Assembly (NCBI RefSeq): GCF_037392515.1
Contig: NC_090291.1
Coordinates: 14,951,001-15,015,000, forward strand
Length of the DNA stretch: 64,000 bases
Source: Haliotis asinina
Lineage: Eukaryota; Mollusca; Gastropoda; Lepetellida; Haliotidae
Direction: 5' to 3'
A model generated the notes under the pieces. It saw only the letters and a list, made by a program, of their open reading frames with translations. It was not told the origin of the DNA and searched no databases. A program made the translations under genes and the position numbers. This document shows, one piece after another, positions 54,701-64,000 of this stretch. Numbering within the stretch: position 1 is the stretch's first letter; each line of letters begins with the position of its first letter.

Positions 54701-57700
54701 ATTACACCTATATTATCTCACTTCACCTCATCTTACCTGTCCACGATATTTGTGCCATCTCATGAAAGGAGGCATAACTCGCTTACCTTCTAATAAATCA
54801 AAGTTTCAGCTCCAATATTCCTTACATGTACTCCACCCATGAAGGTCCGGGGTAGAATAGGCCTTCAGCAATCCATGGTTGCCATAACAGACAACTAAGC
54901 TTGCCATAAGAGGCGACTAACGAGATCGATTGATCAGGCTTGCTGACTTGACTGACACATGTCATCGGTTCCCATTTGCACAGATAAATGCTCATGCTGT
55001 TGATCACTGGGTTGATCCAGACTTGATTATTTACAAGCTGCCACCATATAGCTGGAATATTGTTGAGTGTGGCATAAAACTAAACTCACTCACTCACTTA
55101 CATTACTCATTTTGTCTAGCAACTCGAGATGACATTGATGTGGAACAGGTCGCTGATGCACTCGGGATCACCTCCATTATTGTCCAGGACCTGAAGGAGA
55201 GAAGGACTAGCAACTACAAGTTCAGCTGGGAGCGCATGCTCAACTTTAAGTCAGACTCGGGGGTCTTTCTACAATATTGCCATGCCAGACTGTGCAGGTC
55301 TGTGAACAATGGCACCTGATAGTATGTGTCTTTGAGGGGTGGCAGTGTAGCTTTGTGGTTAAGTCAGACTCGGGTGTCTTTCTGCAATATTGCCATGCCA
55401 GACTGTGCAGGTCTGTGAACAATGGCACCTGATAGTATGTGTCTTTGAGGGTGACAGAGTAGCTTTGTGGTTAAGTCAGACTCGGGTGTCTTTCTACAAT
55501 ATTGCCATGCCAGACTGTGCAGGTCTGTGAACACTGGCACCTGATAGTATGTGTCTTTGAGGGGTGGCAGTGTAGCTTTGTAGTTAAGTCAGACTTAGGG
55601 GTCTTTCTGTAGCAATGGAACAATGGAAGCTGGCCCTAGTGGCTAATGTGCTAACCAGAATCCATAGTTAGCCTCAATACATAAACTTTAAAGTCATAAA
55701 TCCAAAATGAGCTGTTGATTGTAAATGTATTTAATCAGTAGTGTCAATGAAATTGGTAAATCTCTGGTAAATATGGAAACAAGTTGATTTTCTCATAAGT
55801 AGCTTGACATCATCTTTTTGATGCAAATTCACGCTAGTCAGAGGGGTACACAAAAATGTGACCCTTACTGTCAGTTGTCGAACTTTCACTTGTGTTGAAG
55901 CTTTGGTGGCAGAGTGGGTTAGAGGGCTGAGTGTGTGTGCTGGAGATAAGATGCCTGACTGACTGTGGGTTTGAGTCCCACATAGGACTCAACCTTACAA
56001 AGGAACTAGAATCTGTTCTTTCTTCCTGAGACCCGTGAAGGTCCCGTGGTAGAATAGGCCTTCAGCAACCCATGTTTGCCGTAAAAGGTGACCGTGCTTG
56101 TCGTAAGAGGCGACTAACAGGATCGGAGGGTCAGACTCGCTGACTTGGTTAACATATGTCATCGGTTCCCAATTGCGCAGATCGATGCTCATGTTGTTGA
56201 TCACTGGATTGTCTGGTCCAGACTCGATTATTTACAGACCTCCGCCATATAGCTGGAATATTGCTGAGTGCAGTGTAAAACTAAACTCACTCACTCACTC
56301 TTTCTTCTTGATGTGTAATCCCAGGCATAACATGTTACCATTTTTACCCTTATTTCAATTTGTGTGTCAGCATACAGAGATCATTCAGTGACAGTGATGC
56401 TGATGTTGGAGATGGTCAACAGCTGTGTGAAGATGCTGCATGTAGACTCATCCTACATCTTGCTAGGTCAGTAACAGGTTCTTCCGACTGCAGAAGGTGC
56501 ATCTGATCAACAGCTCTCATTTTAAAATATTTCACTTTTTATATTTGGCACTGCACGTGTTGAAATCGACAGAAATTATAATTTTATCTTTTTCGTTTAA
56601 ACCTATTTCATTCCCATGATCACCCTTCCCTACAGATTTACATGTAAACACATTTGTAATTTGTAGAGAGAAATTGAATAATGTTTAAACATTATTCATT
56701 ACTCAACTTTGTACTTCCTGTTAAAGATCAGCAGTTTAATGAGATCGATAACAAAGGTTGATTTCTGTGTAATAAGTAATTTCTGTTACATTTGTTTTTG
56801 TGTTCCAGTTATCCAGATGTTGTACAAGAATCACTCCAAAGTCTTGAGCCATACCATATTGTCCAGCATCTCTTTAGATTAGGGTAGGTAGTGAAGTTGA
56901 ACAGTATTATTTTATTTAGTTATTCTGCGTACAATTATTCAACAAAGCTGTATAAAATCTAAGGAAACAACAGATTCACTTAAAGATAATTCTTTTCCGT
57001 GTAATCTTGGGCTGTGCAGAGTTGCATGCTGTCCTTATGTTCAAATGAAGATGTTACATTGCCTTTTGGCCTAATTTCACTAAAAATTTGGTAACTTGGA
57101 ACTGTGATTTGTGTTCTTTGAAGGAATGCGTAATTAAACATGTATTGTGGCAAAATTTTAAAGGAAATTACCCTTGAAATGGAAGCCCAGTGAAGGCTAA
57201 ACTGTTCCTGCTTTCCATTCATCAGGCATATGATCAACACAGCGTACAAGCACCTACCAGTCAAAGGGCAAGATGATGCCACTGCACAGGTTTGAACAAT
57301 GTCCATGTTTGAAAAATACCAACAGCATTAGGCCTCAACATTTGTTTTACTTGGGATTTCACTTTCTTAGTAAAGTACAAATTCTAGTACTTTTTTGGTT
57401 GAGTCCTATCAGGGATTCGAACCCACACCCTCAGAGTCAGGCACCTAATCGCCAGCACACAAAGTTAGTCGCCTAGCCCACTCACCCACCACGACTTCTA
57501 CTCAACCAACTACTTTGGGACGCAACCAAAAATTGGTACTTTACCAAGAAAGTGAAATCCCAAATAAGACATGTTGCATTTGACCACTTTCTAAATGGCA
57601 TTGTGTCATCATAGCATTGGGCCTGTGTAGCTCTGGGATAGAGCAAGTCCTCAGCAACCCATGCTTGTCATAAGAGGTGACAAACTTGATTTGGCTTGCT

Positions 57701-58380
57701 GACTTGGTTGACGCATCATTTTCCAATTGCAAAGATTGATGCCAATGCTTTTGACCAGTCTAGTAGTGAGTGAGTGAGTGAGTTTAGTTTTACACCGCAC
57801 TCAGCAATATTCCAGCTATATGGCGGAGGTCTGTAAATAATCGGGTCTGGACCAGACAATCCAGTGATGAACATGAGCATCGATCTGCGCAACTGGGAAC
57901 CGATGACCTGTGTCAACCAAGTCAGCGAGTCTGACCACCCGATCCCCTTGGTCGCCTTTTGTGACAGGCATGGGCTGCATGGTGTTCTATTCTACTCCGG
58001 GACCTTCATGGGTAGGGTTGTCTAGTAAGGAATCGATTATTTGCTGACCGCTGCTTGGAATAATGCAGAGTGTTGCATTAAAACTAAACTCATTTGTGCT
58101 GTATATTTGTCAAACCATGAGAGGGACTTTTTATGACAGTTTTATTCCCTTTCATTACATTGTTTTCTTGTAGGTTCCATTCTATTTAACATGCTAAGCC
58201 GAACTTGACTGCTCTTGTCAACTATGTATCAGACTGTGATTGTGACCAAGTCACACCCATGCAGCTTAACATATTTGTCTTAATATATTGCAGGCACGAC
58301 TCGCCCTGTTTGACTGTAGTCGCCAGACTCTCTCTAATGGCCTCAAGCTCCTGGGAATCACCCCATTACAGAAAATGTAA
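45784..58380 (+). CDS. RARS2: Mitochondrial arginyl-tRNA synthetase (18 exons)
   Basis: Exons: 45784-45819, 46265-46362, 46988-47078, 47547-47627, 48767-48867, 49136-49275, 49604-49680, 50834-50933, 51262-51335, 51601-51704, 52318-52419, 52987-53047, 53580-53784, 55120-55297, 56371-56466, 56809-56883, 57226-57289, 58294-58380. Phases agree, giving 589 aa (human RARS2 578). Class I synthetase that charges mitochondrial tRNA-Arg. [18 protein letters not shown] carries the HIGH-type motif HTGH at 145-148; then [66 protein letters not shown] (KMSKS-equivalent loop), the DALR-type anticodon-binding domain with [20 protein letters not shown], and the end [15 protein letters not shown], which closely resembles the RARS2 C-terminus. 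Start [12 protein letters not shown] is chosen because it alone keeps frame with exon 2. Exon 14's 3' end is tandemly repeated downstream. Confidence 0.98.
48165..48400 (-). repeat. Dispersed repeat family D, copy 2, in RARS2 intron 4
   Basis: Reverse-complement match to 15885-16145: CAGAGCTGGGTGGACTGGGA, CATATACCAACGAATGTG, GTGGGTTCATTTAAGTACAC and TTGTACACTAGGGGTTGTGA. The open frame here is a by-product of the repeat. Confidence 0.8.
49013..49125 (+). repeat. SINE family A fragment abutting RARS2 exon 6
   Basis: TGAGTGAGTGAATTTAGTTT, GCTGCACTCAGCATTATTCC, TATATGGTGGCG, CAGACAATCCAGTTATCAAC and AGCATGTGCAT, then ATTTTCAG and the exon at 49136. The SINE therefore makes up nearly all sequence upstream of this splice acceptor. 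Confidence 0.88.
51800..51955 (+). repeat. SINE family B copy in RARS2 intron 10
   Basis: GTAGTCAAGTGTGCTAAAAT, CTGGGTTCGATTCCCTACAT (B-box), GGGTACAATGCTTGAAGTCC, CCATGATATTGCTGGAATAT and AACTCACTCA. Confidence 0.88.
52545..52975. repeat. Degenerate minisatellite in RARS2 intron 11
   Basis: Irregular repeats built from ATATCATCTGTCTGATGTCA followed by ACTGTA or CTGG, period about 30-36 bp, heavily diverged, so old. It ends close to exon 12 (52987). Confidence 0.85.
53848..53985 (+). repeat. SINE family B copy in RARS2 intron 13
   Basis: GGTAGTCTAGTGGTTGAAGT (A-box), CCCAGGTTAAATTCCCCACA (decayed B-box), GGGTACAAGCCTATTTCTGA and TGATATTGCTGCAATGTTG. Confidence 0.86.
54836..55102 (-). repeat. 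SINE family A copy, full length, just upstream of RARS2 exon 14
   Basis: GAAGGTCCGGGGTAGAATAG, GGCCTTCAGCAATCCATG, AAGAGGCGACTAACGAGATC, CATATAGCTGGAATATTGTT and AACTAAACTCACTCACTCAC. Its tail stops 17 bases before the exon begins at 55120. Confidence 0.93.
55248..55612 (+). repeat. 112-113-bp tandem duplication of RARS2 exon 14 end plus donor
   Basis: TCAGACTCGGG starts at 55251 (in the exon), 55364, 55476 and, as TCAGACTTAGG, at 55589. Units 1-3 each contain the last 47 coding bases of exon 14 with its GTCTGT donor and the following intron sequence; unit 4 is truncated after about 20 bases. Units are nearly identical, so the duplication is recent. Confidence 0.95.
55895..55995 (+). repeat. 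SINE family C (tRNA-like) copy in RARS2 intron 14
   Basis: TTTGGTGGCAGAGTGGGTTA (A-box-like), GATGCCTGACTGACTGTGGG, TTTGAGTCCC (B-box-like) and TAGGACTCAACC. The same blocks occur in reverse at 57395-57505. Confidence 0.75.
56035..56300 (-). repeat. SINE family A copy, full length, in RARS2 intron 14
   Basis: GAAGGTCCCGTGGTAGAATA, TCAGCAACCCATGTTTGCCG, AAGAGGCGACTAACAGGATC, CTCATGTTGTTGATCACTGG, ATATAGCTGGAATATTGCTG and AACTCACTCACTCACTC. Confidence 0.94.
57349..57570. mobile_element. tRNA-like SINE core between inverted repeats, RARS2 intron 17
   Basis: Outer arms TTGGGATTTCACTTTCTTAG and, in reverse, TTTGGGATTTCACTTTCTTG continue into GTAAAGTAC. They enclose a family C tRNA-like segment on the minus strand (57395-57505) with GGTTCGAATCCCTGATAGG as B-box and GGTTGAGT near both of its ends. 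An unusual mix of MITE-like arms with a pol III-like core. Confidence 0.8.
57630..58095 (-). repeat. SINE family A copy interrupted by another family A SINE
   Basis: Reverse-oriented SINE at 57630-57757 (CAGCAACCCATGCTTGTCAT, GACTTGGTTGACGCATCA) continues at 58028-58095 (ATCGATTATTTGCTGACCGC, TTGCATTAAAACTAAACTCA). The break lies within the family's GATTGTCTGGTCCAGACTCG region. Confidence 0.88.
57766..58019 (+). repeat. SINE family A, young full-length insertion with GTCTAGTA target duplication
   Basis: GTGAGTGAGTGAGTGAGTTT, TTTACACCGCACTCAGCAAT, TATATGGCGGAGGTCTGTAA, ATCTGCGCAACTGGGAACCG, CGAGTCTGACCACCCGATCC and CGGGACCTTCATGGGTAGGG. GTCTAGTA flanks both sides (57758-57765 and 58020-58027). 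This fixes the full family length at about 254 bp. Confidence 0.95.
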
Positions 58381-58399
58381 CATACTGTTATAAACAAAC

Positions 58400-58405
58400 A
58401 ATAAA
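58400..58405 (+). terminator. RARS2: Polyadenylation signal AATAAA of RARS2
   Basis: AATAAA 20 bases after the TAA stop at 58378-58380; a very short 3' untranslated region is implied if it is used. Confidence 0.6.
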
Positions 58406-59290
58406 ATCATACACATTTCGTACGTTTAGCCGATTGTGTGTAAGGCAATGAGTCTCCTGACAGATGACATCATAATCCATCAACTCTTTGGTCATGAGGT
58501 CATGGTGTCTCAACTCGGATCCATAGTTCGAATCAGATCTGATTATAATCATTACAATTACAAAGGTTATTTTTTTCCAGCACAATCGCGTCTCTTATTA
58601 TGTTTGATTACCTTCATGGACACAATGTGTGAAGTCTATTTCTGTTGTCCCTTGTGATATTACTAGTTTGATCAGCTTGACCCGATCAAGTAAATACTAA
58701 TGCATTGTAAAACCATGTCACAAGTGATAAACGAGTGGACTGACTGCTGTGCCTAAGTTGAAAAATTGGAAAGTGGCTACTGGGACAGAAATAAGGCATT
58801 TGAACATGAAATGGAAAAAGTGATAATAGAACTGGGTGTAGAGCATGATAGCGCAAGTGAATCGGACTCTGAACATAACCGTCATCTATACGTTGTGAAG
58901 TTAGTAAACTAGATTGCATATGACTGTATAAAAATTCGGTTAAAACATGAAATGATTTGGGTTTTTTTCAAAAAGCATTGTTTTCCAGAACAAGTTCTGT
59001 AACGATTCAATGTGTATGATTCACACGAACACAACATCAATTACATTCTCTGCTCCCCTATTTAATGAAGTTAACCTGACCTGCTGATTGTGTCATCTGA
59101 CCTCCTGGGTCATACCCATGGCGAGTAGCTCAGGTGAAGTTGAACAAGCTGTATAGCATCATAAATCTAACTTACATCTTATTATCAATTATCACTGTTG
59201 TGACAAGAATGGATTTTTAAACAAAACCCCAGTCTTTGCGTATAGAAAAAGTCATTCTTTCAAATCATAAACTAATATCATACATAAAAG
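58406..59290. other. Intergenic region between RARS2 and SNRPD1
   Basis: The two genes converge here. Apart from the transposase fragment at 58724-58880 only unique AT-rich sequence is seen. Confidence 0.6.
58724..58880 (+). pseudogene. 3' fragment of a Sailor-like DDE transposase
   Basis: Plus-strand translation NEWTDCCA-stop-VEKLESGYWDRNKAFEHEMEK, then VIIELGVEHDSASESDSEHN, parallels the C-terminus of the transposase at 20602-21893 (GWSECCKHSETIEDGYWQRE, then DRLVIDLGLASDSDAKTDSE). The WxxCC, GYW and acidic-Ser end match in spacing. Only the last 50 codons remain, with one in-frame stop. It shows that the family had more than one member in this genome. Confidence 0.88.
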
Positions 59291-59292
59291 AC

Positions 59293-59298
59293 TTTATT
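59293..59298 (-). terminator. SNRPD1: Polyadenylation signal AATAAA of SNRPD1
   Basis: AATAAA on the minus strand about 190 bases after the stop codon at 59487-59489. Confidence 0.5.
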
Positions 59299-59486
59299 CT
59301 TTTTCTTGTACATAAAATGTCAGTGATGAAATAAAAAAAATGATCATGATCGATTTATGACGTTCTTCACTGATCCATGTGAAGACAAGGTCCAGAGAGT
59401 CATCCTCCCCCTCACTTTCTCCTCCAAGTCTATTTACAACACATGTGGCACGACCACATCGACAACGGCAGATACACACATCACAC

Positions 59487-62400
59487 TCAACGTCTCCCTC
59501 GGGGTGGCCCTCCTCGCCCCCTTCCACGTCCACCTCGTCCACGCCCACGACCTCGGCCACCTCGACCCATTGAAGCTGGAAAGAAGAAAGTAAAGTTAAC
59601 AAAAAGATAGGTCATCAATATCACCTTGGTTCCTTTTTCCGAAGTCAACCACAACATTCATGTCCTGAAAACACATACAAAATTTAGTTCCCTACTATGA
59701 TAGTTACTGAGAAACTCTGTTCCCATTGGGGATATCAGAAATGCAGGACAAAGGTCATAACTCTACCAAAATTCATGTTTTCAGTTTTCGAACATTATCA
59801 AGGCATGTATGTCCTGAAAACACTAACCAAATTTCCCCATCAGATTCTTTGAGAAAATCTGTCCTCATCTTGCACGGATGGAGCTCAAACCCATACCACC
59901 TTCACTTGGTAGTGGGGGATAATAAATCGGTCAAGTAATTACTCAAGTAATCATCTGTTATTTGATGTATAACTGAGAATTCCAACCCATGGAAGTAACC
60001 TGCTAATAACAGTGTGAAGCCTCCAAGCAAGTGACTAATATTATGAACAAAATTCTATGCCCCAAAAGGGACAGTTACATTTTTGCTAATTAGAAGAAAA
60101 CGGAAATATTCACACGACAGTGACTGTATATAATCCAGTGTGGACCAAACAATCCAGTTAATGACATTGTGAGCATTGATATCAACAATGACAGGCAATG
60201 TACGTCAGCTATCACTTGACCTCAAAAGTTCTCTCCTTCAAAAAGGCTGGAGCACTCAAGACCAATGCGTGCCCAGGTGAACACAACCATGTATACATTG
60301 TATACACCTGGAAGTTGTTTTTATAAGTGACATCAATGTCACTATTAACCTTTTAACACTAAGAGGGTAAGATTCTTTATGGAAAACAACTTCTTTATTA
60401 CATATGATGCGACGTTTTGGTATGGATCCTTATACCGTTGTCAAGCTTATATGGTATAAGGATCCATACTGAAACATGGCATCATATGTAATAAAGAAGC
60501 TGTTATCCATAAAGAATCTCACCCTCTTATCACTCACCAGCTTCTAATAAAGCCAATCAAACAAATCACTTTTAACACTAGTTTGGATTTTATCTTCCCA
60601 AGAAATCTAAGAATGAACTTTGAGAGCACAGTGATCCATTTACGAGGATAATATGATGCACTTAAATATTTGTGTTCATTTGGCACAGCATAAATAATCA
60701 CGTACTCATAATAACACCACACAACAAGTCTAGTCCTTAAATAATCACGTCTACATCAAACAAGCAAGTGATCAACAGCAACAATCAATACAAGTGTGAT
60801 GTTGTGCTTACCTTTGCCATCCCTCTTCTTGTTGATTCTGGCCTTGGGTGTGTCATCTATAAGGAGTGTGTCAAGAGGCAAACTGTCAGGGAGGATGAAG
60901 TAACGGATGTTGTTACCACGAATACTGAGAGAGTCTATCTGTACTGGGTCCTTGTTCTTCACTGTCATTTTGACAGCCTTTAAATGTGTGTTCATGCTAA
61001 CATCTACACCTGCAAATGAACACAACATATACATTACTTACTATGTTACTATTGTGCATAAAAAAAAAAACACTTCCTGTTCACCTGTACTTTTCACATA
61101 TTCACTTTTCACAACAGATGGACCAGGCAAAAATCGTCTATGATATGTTTAGAGTCACGATAAATTAATTAACAATAACAAAGTCAAAACACTTTGCTGT
61201 TTATGGGTGACAACTTCTACATTTAAATTATTGTATACATTATGATGTGGCATGTTGGTAGAGAATCTCATACACTTTGTCAATCAAGACACCCTTTGTC
61301 CCATATAGGTCTTATTTGGGTCAGAAACAAATGTTTTTTTCTTAAATGCCAAGTTATCCAGCGTAAGGTATAAGAAAGTTATGTCTACACTTCTACTGGT
61401 GCATTGGTAATCCTCTACAGTTGTCATGAGTCCCATGTCCACTGATACACTGATACATGTGTGAGTACACACACTCTCTCCTGCACATATCCTGGCGTCA
61501 ATATCTCCTGCAAAGTATGAACTTAAAGGGGCACTGATGCGGAGCGAATAATGTTTCTCGCCAACGGTCTAATTACGAAATCAAACCGCAAATTGGTCAG
61601 CGCCCGCGCCTTCGACCGTGACGGACAAAGGAACTGGGCTCCTGTCCATATTAGCAGAATTTCTTCACCTAAACAGTCGGGAGGCCGGATGCCCATCATA
61701 TGCCATTTCTTTAAAAATATCCATGGTATTCCTTGTTTGATCGTAACCAAATATCCCAGCAGTGTAGTTCTTTTCGGATGCTTGGATGGTATAGTTACTG
61801 ATCCAATTTGATCCTATTTCAGTGTTTTTAACCTGATATTTAAGCATGTTACATGAAAATATGATGTCTACAGGCACGTAGCCATTTGTTTCAGTACGGA
61901 AGATTGCAAAGCTTTATATTTAGGTAATTCTGAGTGTTGGTTCAGCTGTGATAGCAAATATCTTACGAAAATTTTGGTAGCTATGGTAGCTACAATGGTT
62001 TATTATTTATGATAATAAAAACACATAGTTGATTTATTTGAATTCGTAAACAAAAAACGATGACTTTGCCTTTGGTAGAGAAATCTGAACATTTTCTTAC
62101 GTAAAAAACCCTTATTTCACCTATTTACCCAAGTACACAGCAAATGCCCATGTGTATTCCTTATGTAACGAAATTCCGTTGGTATCCTCAAAACAGTTTC
62201 GGCCCAATAGTGTTTTCAGGCTGCATGCGACACAGAGATTACATCTTCCTTGCTGTAACTCGCGTTTGATGGTGTAAACCTACACGTGTTATTTGTCATC
62301 ATTCTCTTTATGGTCAATTCATGAATTTATAACAGGTATAATTAGTAGTAACACAACTTCGGTTACTCAACAAAGGTTCCCATTTGGCATTTCTCCTGTC

Positions 62401-63636
62401 TTTAGTAAATACATTATAAATTAAGGTCTGTAATGGCAAATGTATTGTATGTTATGTAATATGTGCATGTAAGTGATGCAAGAGGGTTTATCAACTAAGT
62501 TACAAAAACAAACATCGATCAAAGGATTAACCGATAACTCACTGATTGATTAATTACTTTTATCTTTTAGCGGATTTGTCAAAAGGCAGTGTGTGTAGAT
62601 GACTACACCCTGTCGTAAAGTGTAAGTGCAAAAACAACATCCTCCCTTCAAAGAATTAACCACCCTTGCGTTGATTGATTGATTGCTCATTATTGGTTAA
62701 CTAAATTACTTAGAATAGTGGACATCATACAATTAGTTGCCAGGTGTGCTATCTTGGGAGACCAATCAGAGGTTTATCTGGTTTTCACCAACGAAAGACG
62801 TGAAACGATGTGTTACTTTTTCGCAAATGAGACAGTTGTAAGACACGCGACACAGAGCAGGATTACTTACCAGCTGCAGATGAATGGAATACGATTTCTT
62901 TTACGTGGATATTGATGGATACATTCCTGAACAAGGTAGTAGCCTGACATCGTTGCTATAAAATTAGTCTGTTTTACATTCATTTTTTTGCATTTTGTTT
63001 TAATTTATTTGTTGTAGCATTCAGCAGAATCTGTATGACAGAACAAAACACACTAGATCGCGTATGTGTGTGAAATAGGATCCACATTGGCATTCTATAC
63101 AATGTATAAATGTTGCTGTTATGTTAGAAATTTACTATGAGTATAAGCAGATCGTGTGTTCTTTTATTAATTTTCAGAATCATACAAGTATGACAATAAA
63201 CTAACTAGGGTTATGAGACAAAATATAGAGACGTTTTCCGTCCTAATAGTTTTTTACCATTTCTGCCACGGGCAGATGATTAACCTTCAAAGTGTTTCAT
63301 TTGTTTTCATAATACATTTGGAATGAAGTAAAAATGACTTCACCTCAGTTGATCTGTCTATAATTAAACTATCAATTGCGCTCACGGACTGCGCAGCAGA
63401 CGTCACGAACCAGTCACGAATTCTGGGATATCATCCGGGTACTCACGGGAGAAAAACAATAACAAAAGTTTACACCAGTCCACGGAAATTGCTCCGCATC
63501 AGTGCCCCTTTGATAACTTCAATTTCTCAAAATAAACATGAATTTATTGGCATATTCACCTGTAATTGTTCCATGCACCTGTGTACCATTCTTCAGCTCA
63601 ACTGTCACTGTCTCGTGACTCAGCTTCATTAAGAAT
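59487..63636 (-). CDS. SNRPD1: Small nuclear ribonucleoprotein SmD1, 5' exon outside the window
   Basis: Exons 63560-63636, 60812-61009 and 59487-59575, phases agreeing, give [40 protein letters not shown], then [20 protein letters not shown] and [20 protein letters not shown], ending in an Arg-Gly tail ([20 protein letters not shown], then RGGPPRGRR). This is the Sm fold (Sm1 and Sm2 motifs, the latter [14 protein letters not shown]) of SmD1, a core subunit of the heptameric Sm ring on U1, U2, U4 and U5 snRNAs; the RG tail is a target of arginine methylation and SMN binding in other animals. The first visible exon starts in phase 2, as expected after an exon coding MKLV plus AG of Arg5, so about 14 coding bases lie beyond 64000. 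Expected length about 125 aa (human 119). Confidence 0.97.
60362..60527. mobile_element. 166-bp fold-back MITE with TA target duplication, in SNRPD1 intron
   Basis: Arms AGAGGGTAAGATTCTTTATG and, in reverse, AGAGGGTGAGATTCTTTATG pair for about 75 bases up to GTATGGATCCTTATACC, leaving a short loop. TA flanks both ends (60360-60361, 60528-60529), suggesting mobilisation by a Tc1/mariner transposase. Confidence 0.9.
61525..63511. mobile_element. 1.99-kb element with 21-bp perfect terminal repeats, in SNRPD1 intron
   Basis: Left AAAGGGGCACTGATGCGGAG(C) at 61525-61545 and its exact reverse complement at 63491-63511. The interior has no transposase-like coding sequence; its open frames show no domain. 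A truncated relative lies at 42774-43015. Flanks (…GAACTT and GATAACTT…) give no clear target duplication, so superfamily is unassigned. It fills most of the 2.55-kb intron, ending 48 bases from the 5' splice site. Confidence 0.88.
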
Positions 63637-64000
63637 CTGAAAAAGAAATCATTCCCTTAAATGCAGATTAGCAAAGATTCAAATAGTTAAAACTTGGTAC
63701 AGTTTGCACACTTATCTTAATCTCATACTGAGTTACGTCACAAACAAACGTCAAGGTCTTATGTTTAAATGTAATATCGTAATCTATATATAGTATAAAT
63801 ATGCAGACGTCGTTGAGCTCCTGACTACAATAATCAGTATAAATGCATTAATAATAATGTTACCTCAGTTTAGTCCTATATGCTGGGTACATCTTTGTTT
63901 TAAACATTAATTGATCACAATTAATGAACGATCGTTCACAGAACTCACATCTGTGAAATGCGTAAGTACATCCAGGAACTGTTTAATGGCAGAATATAAA
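63637..64000. other. SNRPD1: SNRPD1 first intron (part)
   Basis: Unique AT-rich sequence up to the window end. No MKLV-coding exon with a fitting donor is present, so the first exon must be further on. Confidence 0.7.

Noticed and set aside
55895-57505. Possible tRNA genes at 55895-55995 and 57395-57505
   Set aside because: Boxes are present, but no proper cloverleaf could be drawn, and the two are copies of one another with non-tRNA flanks, as in a SINE.

Overview
This window is animal nuclear DNA, most likely from a marine gastropod close to abalone (Haliotis). The evidence is intron-rich genes with GT-AG splice sites, animal protein families, several recurring SINE families with (TCAC)n/(TGAG)n tails that I associate with abalone DNA, and many DNA-transposon remnants. 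Species assignment is inference from the repeats and gene content.

Five host genes can be read. (1) 1986-2886, minus: a divergent alpha-kinase-domain gene with a reading-frame break, a catalytic Asp replaced by Gly, and a tail with PSAP and PPxY motifs. (2) 5620-16336, minus: a complete 12-exon secreted GH16 beta-1,3-glucanase/glucan-binding protein with an N-terminal CBM39-like domain (479 aa, catalytic GEIDMVE intact). (3) 26856-45369, minus: complete 11-exon mitochondrial aspartate aminotransferase GOT2 (429 aa). (4) 45784-58380, plus: complete 18-exon mitochondrial arginyl-tRNA synthetase RARS2 (589 aa). (5) 59487-63636, minus: spliceosomal SmD1 (SNRPD1), three 3' exons; the first exon (MKLV) lies beyond the window. 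In all joined exons of genes 2-5 the splice phases agree and no frame break appears.

GOT2 and RARS2, both coding for mitochondrial proteins, are head to head with 414 bp between their start codons, so they probably share a bidirectional promoter. The GH16 gene is a digestive or immune-recognition gene. SmD1 is housekeeping.

Between and inside the genes the DNA is rich in mobile elements: a Tc1 element with terminal repeats and TA target duplications (22239-23535); a DDE transposase gene with unusually long D-to-E spacing (20611-21893) and a second fragment of it at 58.7 kb; a 1.47-kb element with 8-bp target duplications and iterated terminal motifs (36890-38359); a 1.99-kb element with 21-bp terminal repeats in the SmD1 intron and a truncated relative in GOT2; a fossil DIRS-like tyrosine-recombinase retrotransposon in a GOT2 intron; fold-back MITEs; at least three SINE families, with nested insertions; and several minisatellites, including a 121-bp higher-order array in a GOT2 intron and a tandem duplication of the 3' end of RARS2 exon 14 with its splice donor.
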